Assembly (NCBI GenBank): GCA_029168955.1
Contig: JAPDOI010000360.1
Span: forward strand, 124,001 to 188,000
Direction: 5' to 3'
Origin: Aplectana chamaeleonis
Taxonomy: Eukaryota > Nematoda > Chromadorea > Rhabditida > Cosmocercidae
Length of the DNA: 64,000 nt
In this document: piece after piece, positions 34,678-43,114 of the stretch
How positions within the stretch are numbered: the stretch's first letter is position 1
Layout of the letters: each line of letters begins with the position of its first letter
Notes under the pieces: generated by a model
Database searches by the model: none
Told to the model about the DNA's origin: nothing
The model's input: the letters and a program-made list of their open reading frames with translations, nothing else
Translations under genes and position numbers: made by a program

Positions 34678-35392
34678 TCAAAAGCTCGAAGAATTCTAAA
34701 TATAAGGCCTAGCTTGCTCGGATGAGTCCTGGCGGAGCAAGCAGAGGGCTTGCTCAGATGAGCCGGGCGGAGCAAGCAGCGGAGCGGTCGGTCATAGCAA
34801 AATGGAATAGTGATGAAGATTTTTGACATGATAAGCCCGATAAGCCTCACTTCGGCCGGCTCAAAATGAGGGGGATAGGCTATAGATGTGGGGATGTAAA
34901 TGAAATGGGGAAACTGCGAAGGAATTATGCTGATTGTCAAAGAGCAAAATCCTCAAATTAAGTAGTGTGGATTTTCAAGTTTCGCGTCCAATCCGTTGTT
35001 CCGTTGGACAGTAGCCGCTAGACCCTCAAGCTAGATTCCAAAATCATCGATTCTTTCATTTTTACCCAAAGATTTCCCTAAGTCGCAAATAATGCCTATT
35101 GCATTCCAATTTCATAATATGCGCTAAAATAAGTTATGGAGCTGTTTCGGAAACGAAAAACTCAATAGGGCTGTGACGTCTTCGTAAACAGTTCGAGTCG
35201 CTGAATGAAAGGGTAGACTATTTTTTAGGCCGATTGAAAAAGTCGACTTTTTATTCGAAAAGTCGATCATTCGAAATAGGGCGATTTTTGGATAAGTTGA
35301 GAAGTCGATCATTCGAGAAAGTCTGATTTTCGATTTATTCGAAAAGTCGATCATTCGAAAAAAATTTCAATTTGCCCAAGGATAGTACACAT

Positions 35393-35894
35393 ATTCAAAA
35401 AACTCGGAAGGTCTAGGACTATCAAGAATGATTTATTATAATCGGTTTCGAATAAATCACCAAATTCTTAGAACTCCAAGTGTTTCTACTGATTGTATCA
35501 TAACGTATAAACGTTACACTTCGCACTAACAGAGATCACAGTTTTCTAAAGCTCAACAAAACTACGGTGCTCTAAAAAAACCATCGATCAAAAATTCAGT
35601 TCATCCAGGCAATCACTACGCTTCCGGGCTTCATTGTGGGTCCATTTCCATAGCTCCGAGGCACTTGTAGACTGCTGACTGCTCTTTGAGTTTTCATGCC
35701 TCTCAAAATTACAGATATATGTAAAAATGTTTGGTTACGATTTAGGAACAATGGCAATCCTTTCACTGCGTTAGGAATGCACTGAAAACTGCAGCCTTGC
35801 TGCCGAAATTTGTAGCTCCGGATGTCCCTTCTGGCGTGAGATTTCAGGGCTATTGCGGAACAGACAAAAACTCCCGACGAATCACTGTAAACAG
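35393..35894. other. no recognisable feature
   Basis: A 105-codon minus frame (35596-35913) shows no domain. No terminal repeats were seen. Confidence 0.45.
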
Positions 35895-36065
35895 AGTTGA
35901 TAATACCCACCATAAAACGTCGAAATTCACATTAGTCGAGGCGCGAGCGGCGCGCGCGTCGCATCGACCTCCGTCTGCCCTACGCTCTCTCACTGTCTCT
36001 AACCTCCGCTCCCCACCATCACGCGTAGGAACCAAGTGAATTCCACCGTTTTATAGCCTGTACCT
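35895..36065 (+). repeat. interspersed repeat R, copy 1
   Basis: It shares a long stretch, inverted, with 48275-48435: ATAAAACGTCG, then GCTCTCTCACTGTCTCTAAC, then CATAGGAACCA-type and TTATAGCCTGTA words in the same order. The segment is GC-rich (GCGCGAGCGGCGCGCGCG). Copy 2 lies directly upstream of a Tc1-type transposase remnant, so this may be the 5' flank of a related transposon. Confidence 0.7.
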
Positions 36066-36082
36066 AATTGATAAGGGTAGGG

Positions 36083-36121
36083 TATAAAAGGACGGTGTGT
36101 CTTCATTCACACACCGTTCTT
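36083..36121 (+). promoter_or_regulatory. TATAAAA box followed by a 13-bp hairpin
   Basis: TATAAAA at 36083-36089 runs into AAGGACGGTGTGT (36088-36100), which pairs with ACACACCGTTCTT (36109-36121) in 12 of 13 positions around an 8-base loop. A 72-codon frame (36068-36286) follows. Part of it (KALKSLGSGKTAQTVVKI) faintly resembles a transposase helix-turn-helix. The promoter reading is speculative. Confidence 0.3.
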
Positions 36122-36289
36122 CTCCAGGGATCAGCGGCTAAAGCTCTGAAATCACTAGGAAGTGGGAAGACAGCTCAAACGGTGGTTAAGATATGCAAAA
36201 ATCGGGGTCAAAGCATAGGAAAATTTTATAATGGGCTTGATTCTTCAGGATTTTTTGTCTGTTTCGTAATAGCCAGATTTCAGTAGTAC

Positions 36290-36746
36290 AAGCCGAAAAC
36301 GATAAAGAGCTGAAAAATAGAGGAACAACTTACAGTGCTTTCTGAAGCGCTTTAAAAATTTCCGTTCTCCATTTAAGCCTGTCCTGCACTAGAGCATCAA
36401 AGGCTGTCTTGCGCTCGAACTCTTTTCTCCCAAATCCGTTGTAGAAGCTGAAAGGCATTGAGAAAATTGATAAGTCATCTGAAAATATCCTTTTGGAGAG
36501 CTGCAGAGAAGGAAAACGGAACGAAAACAACGCGGAGCGCTTCTTCTTCGAAGATTGCGAACTGTTCCAAAAGAAAAGGAACTCCAATTCAGGTTGCCTA
36601 GAGAAGCCATGGAGTGAAGACAATGACTATGTAGAGTTTGAGCTTCATAATATTGCAAAGAAAAAAGCCAAACATTGAACAGAAAGATGATGACAAATCA
36701 TGCAAATGATGTAAGGGGAAAACGGGGGGAACTGTTGCGAAATACT
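36290..36746. other. no recognisable feature
   Basis: Overlapping short frames on both strands (36330-36678) without a domain. Confidence 0.45.
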
Positions 36747-36750
36747 TTAA

Positions 36751-37188
36751 AGGCAGTGTCCACGATAAATTCCGCCCTCGGTTTTTGGCCGAAAATCAAA
36801 AGTTCAGGGTCTCATTGGAGCACTGGAGTCGAAAGAACGGACGAAAACGAGCCCGAAAGAGCTCCATACGGCTCCGAAGTCCGCTCGCGCTAGCCCTTCC
36901 GCTCGCGGTCGAGTTTTCCGAGGAACAGTTTGGTCCGCTCCTACATTAGCATTGGAGCGCGAGCGCGGCTGAGTTTTAGCATTGGGGCGCGTTTGCGCAC
37001 GCTGTCTACTTCAGGCCCATGCCCGCGCAACTGATCCACCGTGGAAATGTGGCTTTCAAGAAGAAGAGCTGATTTTGGATGTTTCGCAGCGTTTTTCAAG
37101 ATTCTTTCTTCACTGGTAAAACAGTCAGATTCTAAACCTTCGCCTTCTGGTGGAAACTAGAAAACGATTTTTATCGTGGACACTGCCT
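36751..37188 (+). mobile_element. TTAA-flanked MITE, family C
   Basis: 438 bp between TTAA at 36747-36750 and 37189-37192. Tips AGGCAGTGTCCACGATAA and the inverse of TTATCGTGGACACTGCCT are near-perfect inverted repeats. The left third shares GTCGAAAGAACG and AAAACGAGCC with family B; the rest differs. It is therefore a mosaic of the same group. GC-rich core (GCTCGCGGTCGAG). Confidence 0.88.
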
Positions 37189-37204
37189 TTAAAGGACGAT
37201 AAAA

Positions 37205-37395
37205 ACTCAGCGGGCTGCTCGCTAGCGAACAGCTCGCCACCCGGTATACCACCTCTGCTCGCGCTCGCGACCCGCTATACCCATAGCGGGTGGCGAGCGA
37301 AGTCGAAAGGGTAGCAGGTGGCGAGCTCTTCGAAATGGGGGCCGAGCGGGTGGCGAACCAGGTCCGAAATGCGCGCGGGTGGCGAGCTCCGAGCT
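37205..37395. repeat. GC-rich cluster of the GCGGGTGGCGAGC motif
   Basis: Four direct near-copies of GGGTGGCGAGC (about 37288, 37316, 37348, 37377) and one inverted copy (GCTCGCCACCCG near 37232) fall within 190 bp. The same motif, including the AGCGGGTGGCGAGCTCTT context, occurs at 31515-31530. Confidence 0.7.
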
Positions 37396-37748
37396 CCTTA
37401 GTAAGTCTTGTGCGTGACTAACGAATATTGTTTTTGCGCGCTTCAAAAGTCTTTTCACCCCAAAATGTTTTAGGTGGAGAAAAATCAAACCAAGGTCACT
37501 TCACCTCATGTTTTTTGAACGTTTGGAGAAGTTAGGACTTATAATTGGTGGACATAAGCTACGAAAAAAATAGAACTCTTTGCTGACGGATGTGAACGTT
37601 TGATATGTATTGCTCATTCAACACTGAAGTTAGAGTCCAATTTTGTCAGAAATGCTGTTTTGTCTATTTTTTCGGGTAGAACAGACCAGAAACACGTATT
37701 TTTTCTCTTGTGAACACGATGCTTTCGAAGAGTCAAGTACATAGTCAA

Positions 37749-38233
37749 AGGCAGTGTTCACGAAAATCTTCGATTTCGAGAATAATCGCTAAATCGATTC
37801 TCTGGCCCCCGACACGAACTGAAATGACGAAGAAACCGAGAAAAACGCACTAGAAGGGCGCGAAATCCTTCACTCTCACCCCGCTTCTTTACTCTCAGTG
37901 GAACTGTTTGTTGCGAAAATACAATCTCTTGTGGACCCTTTATTTGCAGTTCTCTATTTTGTGTTGTTCCGTTCTTTCCTTCGGACCCTAACTAATATTG
38001 TTTGGCCCGAAATATTCTTCTATTTTTGATTAACCCCATTTTTCACCGGTGACACCCACTGTGAACATGTTCATGCAACCGGACAACTAATCCAGGTCAG
38101 AGAATAATGTCACTGAAATAAGACGATTTAGTGCGTTCCTCGCCGTTTCTTCGTATTTTTGGTAACGCCTAGGTAGCCAACACATTGTTTTGAGTGGAAA
38201 ACTCGGGAACGGAAATAATCGTGAACACTGCCT
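37749..38233 (-). mobile_element. TTAA-flanked MITE, family A, copy 3
   Basis: 485 bp, inverted relative to copies 1 and 2. It is flanked by TCAA (mutated TTAA, 37745-37748) and TTAA (38234-38237). The opposite arm of the surrounding inverted repeat gives the empty site: it reads ACATAGTTAATCAAGTACC where this arm has the insertion. Removing the element and one TTAA restores that sequence apart from point differences. Confidence 0.94.
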
Positions 38234-39425
38234 TTAATCATGTACCAACTGCGTTCTCACCTCCACTCTCTCCGGAAGCTCTAGGTGAACGTTCAGGTTC
38301 GTAACTACAACTCTTGGTTGTACTCACTATAAATGTGATTTAGTGAGACACCCACGATTTGTCGAATACAGACCACACCTTCTGATGTTCTGCGGTGCTT
38401 CTCGGCGCAACCGCGTTCGTCACCCTTCCCATTCTGCACATTTCTTCTACATAATGCTAAATTCAATCCCCGCAGTGCTTCGTTTCTCAGCACTTACTGT
38501 TAGAGTCAGCACCTGTCACGGCACTGCACTTGAGGTACGTCTTTTTAAAATGTTCATCAGAAGTTGCCCACACATTTGCAGGCTAGATAATTTAGAACAG
38601 TAGATTGAAAAAGTGTGAAAGAAAACTTGCAACACGATCAGGGTCAAACGGGCCGCTGTTTCTGACTTCAGCAAAACAGCGACCCCACTCCGTTATGATC
38701 GAATTTTTTCCGAAAAATTTCACACCCCTTACAAATGTTCGTTCGCTTGTCAAAATTTACACCATGATCTCCACAAAACTCATTTCTGGACCAATATCTC
38801 ATGGATCTCCTTGTCATCCTTTGTAACTAATAAAGAAACCGTATCCGCTTGCCCATGAATAGGATCAAACCAGGTTGAGCATTAACGCCGTTTTGCAGTG
38901 AGTTGTCGATCGAGTTCGCTGATTGAGAGATCAAAAAGGCAGAAAATTCCTCTGAAATTTCGCCGTGCATGGCAATCCACCACTGCACGTTCCGAAATTC
39001 GAATTTTTTTCGAATCTTTGTGCTCTCCATTAGCGGACTTGATTGGAACAGAGCAAATCTCCTACCATCCACTTCCATGTTTTGTAGGTGTACAATCCAG
39101 AGCCCTTTCATGCACCACCTCATCGCGGTGATAGGGTGAACACCACTTGTTGGTGGCCAACGGTGCAAACCGGTCACGCAGTACGTATTTTCGGTGTACG
39201 GGCGGCTATCCTTGTATCCTTAGAAGGGAACAAGCGAGAGTAACCAGATCGAAAAGAAACGCTCGGGCAACTAAATCTGCGCCCCAGTACTCCGCGCACC
39301 GGATATGCTCCACTACGGCGTCGGAGGAAGCCTCTACCGGTGAGGGGCCTTCTAATCTCGGAGCAATAGGACGTCATCGGATACGGAAGTTTAAAAACTC
39401 ACACACCACACGACATCAACACTGC

Positions 39426-40264
39426 CTTTACAAATGTACATACAACTGCCGCACAATTGCATCGGAACCCGATCTTCGAACACTCCTTCTTAGGAGCCGT
39501 CAGATCAAGTACGATGCTATCGCTTTGCAGGAGAAAAAGGCAGGGCGGAAACCGTTAGAAAGACCGATCACAACGAGCTTATCGTCATCGGAGCCAAGAT
39601 GGGCGATAAGAACATTGGCGGCGTTGGATTCCTCATGAATTCGGCGGTGCACCACTTGGTAGATTCTCATAAAATCATAAGTCCACGTCTCGGCGTTCTG
39701 CGGTTGAGAACCGAAGAGCAAGGAATTGTGTCTATTATCAATGCATACGCCCCAACCTCTACCGCTGCGCGAGAAGAGCGTGAAGAGTTTTATGAGCTTC
39801 TGGAGAAGACTGTACATGAGGAGAGAAGCTACTATAAGCTAGTTGTTGGTGACTTCAATGCTATCGTCGGTACGAACAACAACGACGGCGATTGGAGATT
39901 AGGAGTGCATGGTGCTGCTTTTCGAAATGAAAGTGGAGAACGACTGCTAGACTTCCTGTCGGCATGTCGCCTCTTTCACGGAAACTCAATGTTCGAAAAG
40001 CCATCAAATCGACGATGGACTTGGGAAAGCCCGAATGGCCAGACAAGGTCGGAGATAGATCACATCTTGATTAACCGACGTTGGAGCTTGTTTGGCGTGC
40101 CAGTGCTGCCTTCATTCGACACCGGCTCGGATCATCGGCTTTTACGTGCGAAGATATCGCTCAATAAGAAGATCTTCAAACGTGATACTCATAGGCCGAC
40201 ACCTATTCGGCTCCTCGTCCTTGGGGCTGAGGTGTTGGAATCCGCTATCAATTCCTACGCATAA
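39426..40264 (+). pseudogene. RTE LINE endonuclease domain (frameshifted)
   Basis: This is the target-nicking endonuclease of the LINE, of the exonuclease III/AP-endonuclease fold often labelled 'craniofacial development protein 2-like' in nematode annotations. Visible motifs in order are CTYNCRTIAS at the start, AIALQE with the catalytic Glu, GGVGFLMNS, NAYAPTS, VVGDFNAIVG with the Asp/Asn pair, TWESPNG with EIDHILINRR, and GSDHRLLRAKI with the terminal Asp-His. The first part reads in the 39147 frame and the rest in the 39599 frame, so one indel lies near 39535-39542. The frame then stops at TAA 40262-40264, after which homology continues in the same phase into the RT. The upstream codons from 39147 are not recognisably part of the enzyme. 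Confidence 0.92.
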
Positions 40265-42214
40265 AATCTTTGCGAAGATCCAACTGTAGACTACGAAAAT
40301 CTAGCCAAAGGCCTAATCGAGTGTGCGGAAATTGCGCGTCAAGCTGGAACGGCACCCATTCCAAGACTCAATAGCCTCGCCACTGCGCTCTTGGAAAAAA
40401 GAAGAGTTGTCAAACAAGATCCCAATTCCACTCATCTGGAGAAGGTCACCATCAACAAGTCATGCCGAATCGCTGTTAAAGAGCCGTTGCAAGCGTACAG
40501 AAGAACGAAGTTGCTGAAAGCAGCTGAAAAACGGATCAGTATAAAGCTCTGCAAGCGCGATCTCAGTAATCAGAGAACTGTTGTGTGTGCCCTCACGGAC
40601 AGAAATGGAGTAGTGCAGACATCTCGGAGGATCATGGAAGACATCACTCATGAGTTCTACACGGATCTCTTCCGCTCATCCACACCTGTTCCAAGATGTA
40701 CAACGTCACCAGATGAAGACCCTCCTGCCATCCTGGAACCGGAAGTTGCTGTGGCCATCAGAAGCATGAAGAAGGACACTGCCCCCGGTCCCGACAACAT
40801 TTCGGTGGACCTTCTTCGCGCAGGAGGTAGCGCTTTCCACTCTCTTCTCGCCAGACATTTCAGCCACTACCTACGTCTTGGGAAGACTCCGGATGCATGG
40901 AGAGAATCGAAGACGGTGCTGCTGTTTGAGAAAGGCGCACGGGAAGATATTGCCAATTACGGACCCATCAGTGTTCTCTCAGTTGTATACAAGACCTTCA
41001 CCAAGATTCTCCTCAACCGTATGGAACGAATCTTGGACGACTATCAACCAGTGGAGCAAGCAGGTTTCCGCAAAAACTTCTCCTGTATGGACCATATCCA
41101 AGCTGTCACTCAACTCATCGAAAAGAGTCGTGAATATCATCTCCCTCTGGCTCTCGTTTTCGTGGACTACAAGAAGGCGTTCGAATCTGTGGAGATCAAT
41201 GCTGTCCTCAATGCTTTGGTCCACGCTGGGATCTCTTCCGCTTATGTTCACTTACTCGAACAGTGCTTTACGGATACTTCTACAACTATTCAACTGTTCG
41301 AACGAAAGTTGAAGATTCCAATCAAGAAAGTACGGCAAGGAGACACCATATCGCCCAAGTTATTCAAGGCTGCGCTTCAAGACGCCATGGTAGACTTTCA
41401 GTGGGACGACAGAGGCTGCTCCATCGATGGTGAAAAGATCAATGATCTACGCTTCGCCGACGATAACGTTTTGATTTCTGACAGTACGGCTGAAATTGAG
41501 ACGATGGTCAGTGAACTTGATGCGGCCGATAAAAGGATTGGTTTGGAGATGAATATGTCCAAAACGAAGGTGATGGTGAATCAGTGGTGCGACAGTGGGA
41601 CAGTGAAGCTGAATGGAGTCGCTCTTCAGATACTGGATTCATACGTATATTTGGGAAGAGAGCTGAACATGCTGAACAACATCGTCAACGAAATATCATG
41701 GAGGAGACGCAGTGCGTGGGCATCTTTCGGATCAATTCGGGAAGTGACCGGCCAGATTGTGGATCCAGACTTGAGGGCTTCTATCTTTGACGCTGCTGTT
41801 TTGCCCGCAATGTGCTACGCGACGGAAACCTGGCCTGACAACAAGACTGTCTCCAATGCCATGCAAACAACACACCGTGCTCTGGAGAGGTGCCTTCTGA
41901 AGACGAGCCGACGCCAGCAGTGGCGACAAGGCATAAGAAGTACAGAAATGAGGCAGAAGTCGCGTTTGGAGGATCTGCTGCAGTATATGGCGAAGTCGAA
42001 GCATTGCTGGGCAAGCCATTTACTGCGAAGAGCCGATGATAGATGGAGTCTCCGAGTTACAGAGTGGCTCCCAAGAGATAAAAAGAGGCCGCTGGGACGA
42101 CCTCCATCAAGTTGGTCTGACTCGATCTCGAAATATTTCAGGGATCGTGGTCAGTCCTGCTGGATGCAAGTGGCCAGAAATCGCGTAGAATGGAAGAGTT
42201 GTGGTCCACGCTGA
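40265..42214 (+). CDS. RTE LINE reverse transcriptase domain
   Basis: Open from directly after the TAA at 40262; the first ATG is at 40391 and the frame ends at 42214. It copies LINE RNA into DNA at the nicked target. Motifs are clear: TAPGPDNISVDLLRAGG, NYGPISVLSVVYKTFTKILL, QAGFRKNFSCMDHI, motif A FVDYKKAFESVE, VRQGDTISPKLF, and motif C FADDNVLIS with both catalytic Asp. The C-terminal region (RRRSAWASFGSI, WASHLLRRADDRW, GRPPSSWSD) is the conserved RTE tail. All key RT residues are present over about 650 codons. This half could be functional, but it is separated from the endonuclease by the stop and frameshift. A continuous ORF copy probably exists elsewhere in this genome. Confidence 0.93.
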   Translation, partial: NLCEDPTVDYENLAKGLIECAEIARQAGTAPIPRLNSLATALLEKRRVVKQDPNSTHLEKVTINKSCRIAVKEPLQAYRRTKLLKAAEKRISIKLCKRDLSNQRTVVCALTDRNGVVQTSRRIMEDITHEFYTDLFRSSTPVPRCTTSPDEDPPAILEPEVAVAIRSMKKDTAPGPDNISVDLLRAGGSAFHSLLARHFSHYLRLGKTPDAWRESKTVLLFEKGAREDIANYGPISVLSVVYKTFTKILLNRMERILDDYQPVEQAGFRKNFSCMDHIQAVTQLIEKSREYHLPLALVFVDYKKAFESVEINAVLNALVHAGISSAYVHLLEQCFTDTSTTIQLFERKLKIPIKKVRQGDTISPKLFKAALQDAMVDFQWDDRGCSIDGEKINDLRFADDNVLISDSTAEIETMVSELDAADKRIGLEMNMSKTKVMVNQWCDSGTVKLNGVALQILDSYVYLGRELNMLNNIVNEISWRRRSAWASFGSIREVTGQIVDPDLRASIFDAAVLPAMCYATETWPDNKTVSNAMQTTHRALERCLLKTSRRQQWRQGIRSTEMRQKSRLEDLLQYMAKSKHCWASHLLRRADDRWSLRVTEWLPRDKKRPLGRPPSSWSDSISKYFRDRGQSCWMQVARNRVEWKSCGPR

Positions 42215-42237
42215 GAAGATCGCCAGCTGAATGGATC

Positions 42238-42262
42238 ATCAAAGTATCAAAGTATTAAAGTA
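42238..42262 (+). repeat. RTE 3' tail, short tandem repeat
   Basis: AAAGTATC repeats at about 9-bp spacing (ATCAAAGTATCAAAGTATTA) 24 bp after the RT stop codon. RTE elements commonly end in such short tandem repeats. Confidence 0.75.
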
Positions 42263-43114
42263 CAATCTAGAGAGTTAGACTGCAATCGGACTAAGCTCAG
42301 GTTCATCAACGGTAGGTATGTAGGCTACACACGTTCTTCATTCTGAATTTGTTTACTTAAAGTTAATATTATTCATAGCTGTTATTGTTTGAGAAACGTG
42401 AACAGTGCCCGCGACCTCATAAAAATTCTTTCAAAAAGAAAGACTTACGTCTGTCTGCTTGTAGTGCTGGTAATGAAGTACTGCAGCCGAGGAGGGATCG
42501 AATTTAGCATTATGCATTATGTGTGTGTGAGAAGATGTGGTCTGTATTCGACAAATCGTGGGTGTCTCACTCAATCACATTTATAGTGAGTACAACCAAG
42601 ATTTGTAGTTACGGACCTGAACGTTCACCTAGGGCTTTCGGAGGAGAGTGGAGGTGAGAACGCAGTTGGTACTTGATTAACTATGTACTTGACTCTTTGG
42701 AAGCATCGTGTTCACAAGAGAAAGAATACGTGTTTCTGGTCTGTTCTAGCCGAAAAATAGACCAAACAGTATTTCTGACAAAATTCGACTCTAACTTCAG
42801 TGTACAATGAGCAATACAGATCAAACGTAGGCATCCGTCAGCAAAAAGTTCTATTTTTGCGTAGCTTATGCCCACCAATTATGAGTCTTAACTTCTCCAT
42901 ACGAAAAAAAGTCAAAAGCGAAATATATTTCTTGGAAATTTGGTCTGAGCTACACTTGTGTCAAACGAAATTGTCAATAATGCTGAAAACTGCTACCTCT
43001 CCCCTCACCCACCTCAAAACGCTAAGCAATTAGAGAAAATACTTGGAATAAGCTTCATTTTATGTGAAGTAGCCGAATAACAGTAGGAAGTAGTAGGCGA
43101 GGACGACTGACGAT

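Larger units (their letters stand above)
33255..35384. mobile_element. 8-bp-duplication element with TATACTT ends (family G, copy 2)
   Basis: GTACACAT is duplicated exactly at 33247-33254 and 35385-35392. The tips TATACTTGGGC and the inverse of GCCCAAGGATA agree at 10 of 11. Both flanks hold arrays of AAGTCGA/TCATTCGAAAA/TCGGATAAGTCG words (33290-33490 and 35235-35365). The duplication fits nTnnnnAn. The element is about 1.15 kb without the family D MITE nested in it. Confidence 0.87.
39000..42263 (+). mobile_element. RTE-clade LINE, nearly full length
   Basis: A single long frame encodes an apurinic-type endonuclease followed by reverse transcriptase, the RTE order without a separate ORF1. 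It ends in a short tandem tail (ATCAAAGTATCAAAGTATTA, 42238-42262) rather than poly(A), also typical of RTE. The coding region is broken only by a frameshift near 39538 and one TAA at 40262-40264. The 5' boundary is not defined by sequence; 39000 is approximate. It sits between the arms of the 37520-42905 inverted repeat. Confidence 0.9.
37520..42905. repeat. long inverted repeat enclosing the RTE LINE
   Basis: The left arm (37520-37748 plus 38238-38490) and right arm (about 42470-42905) are inverted copies about 450-480 bp long. For example, GAAACACGTATTTTTTCTCT on the left pairs with AGAAAGAATACGTGTTTC on the right, and GACACCCACGATTTGTCGAA with TTCGACAAATCGTGGGTGTC. The left arm is interrupted by family A copy 3. 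The right arm preserves the uninterrupted version. The space between the arms is filled mainly by the RTE element. This is a foldback-type DNA element of unknown family. Confidence 0.88.

Noticed and set aside
39422..39434. AACACTGCCTTTA as a TTAA-MITE right end in the LINE
   Set aside because: No left partner nearby, no TTAA, and the sequence continues into conserved endonuclease codons.
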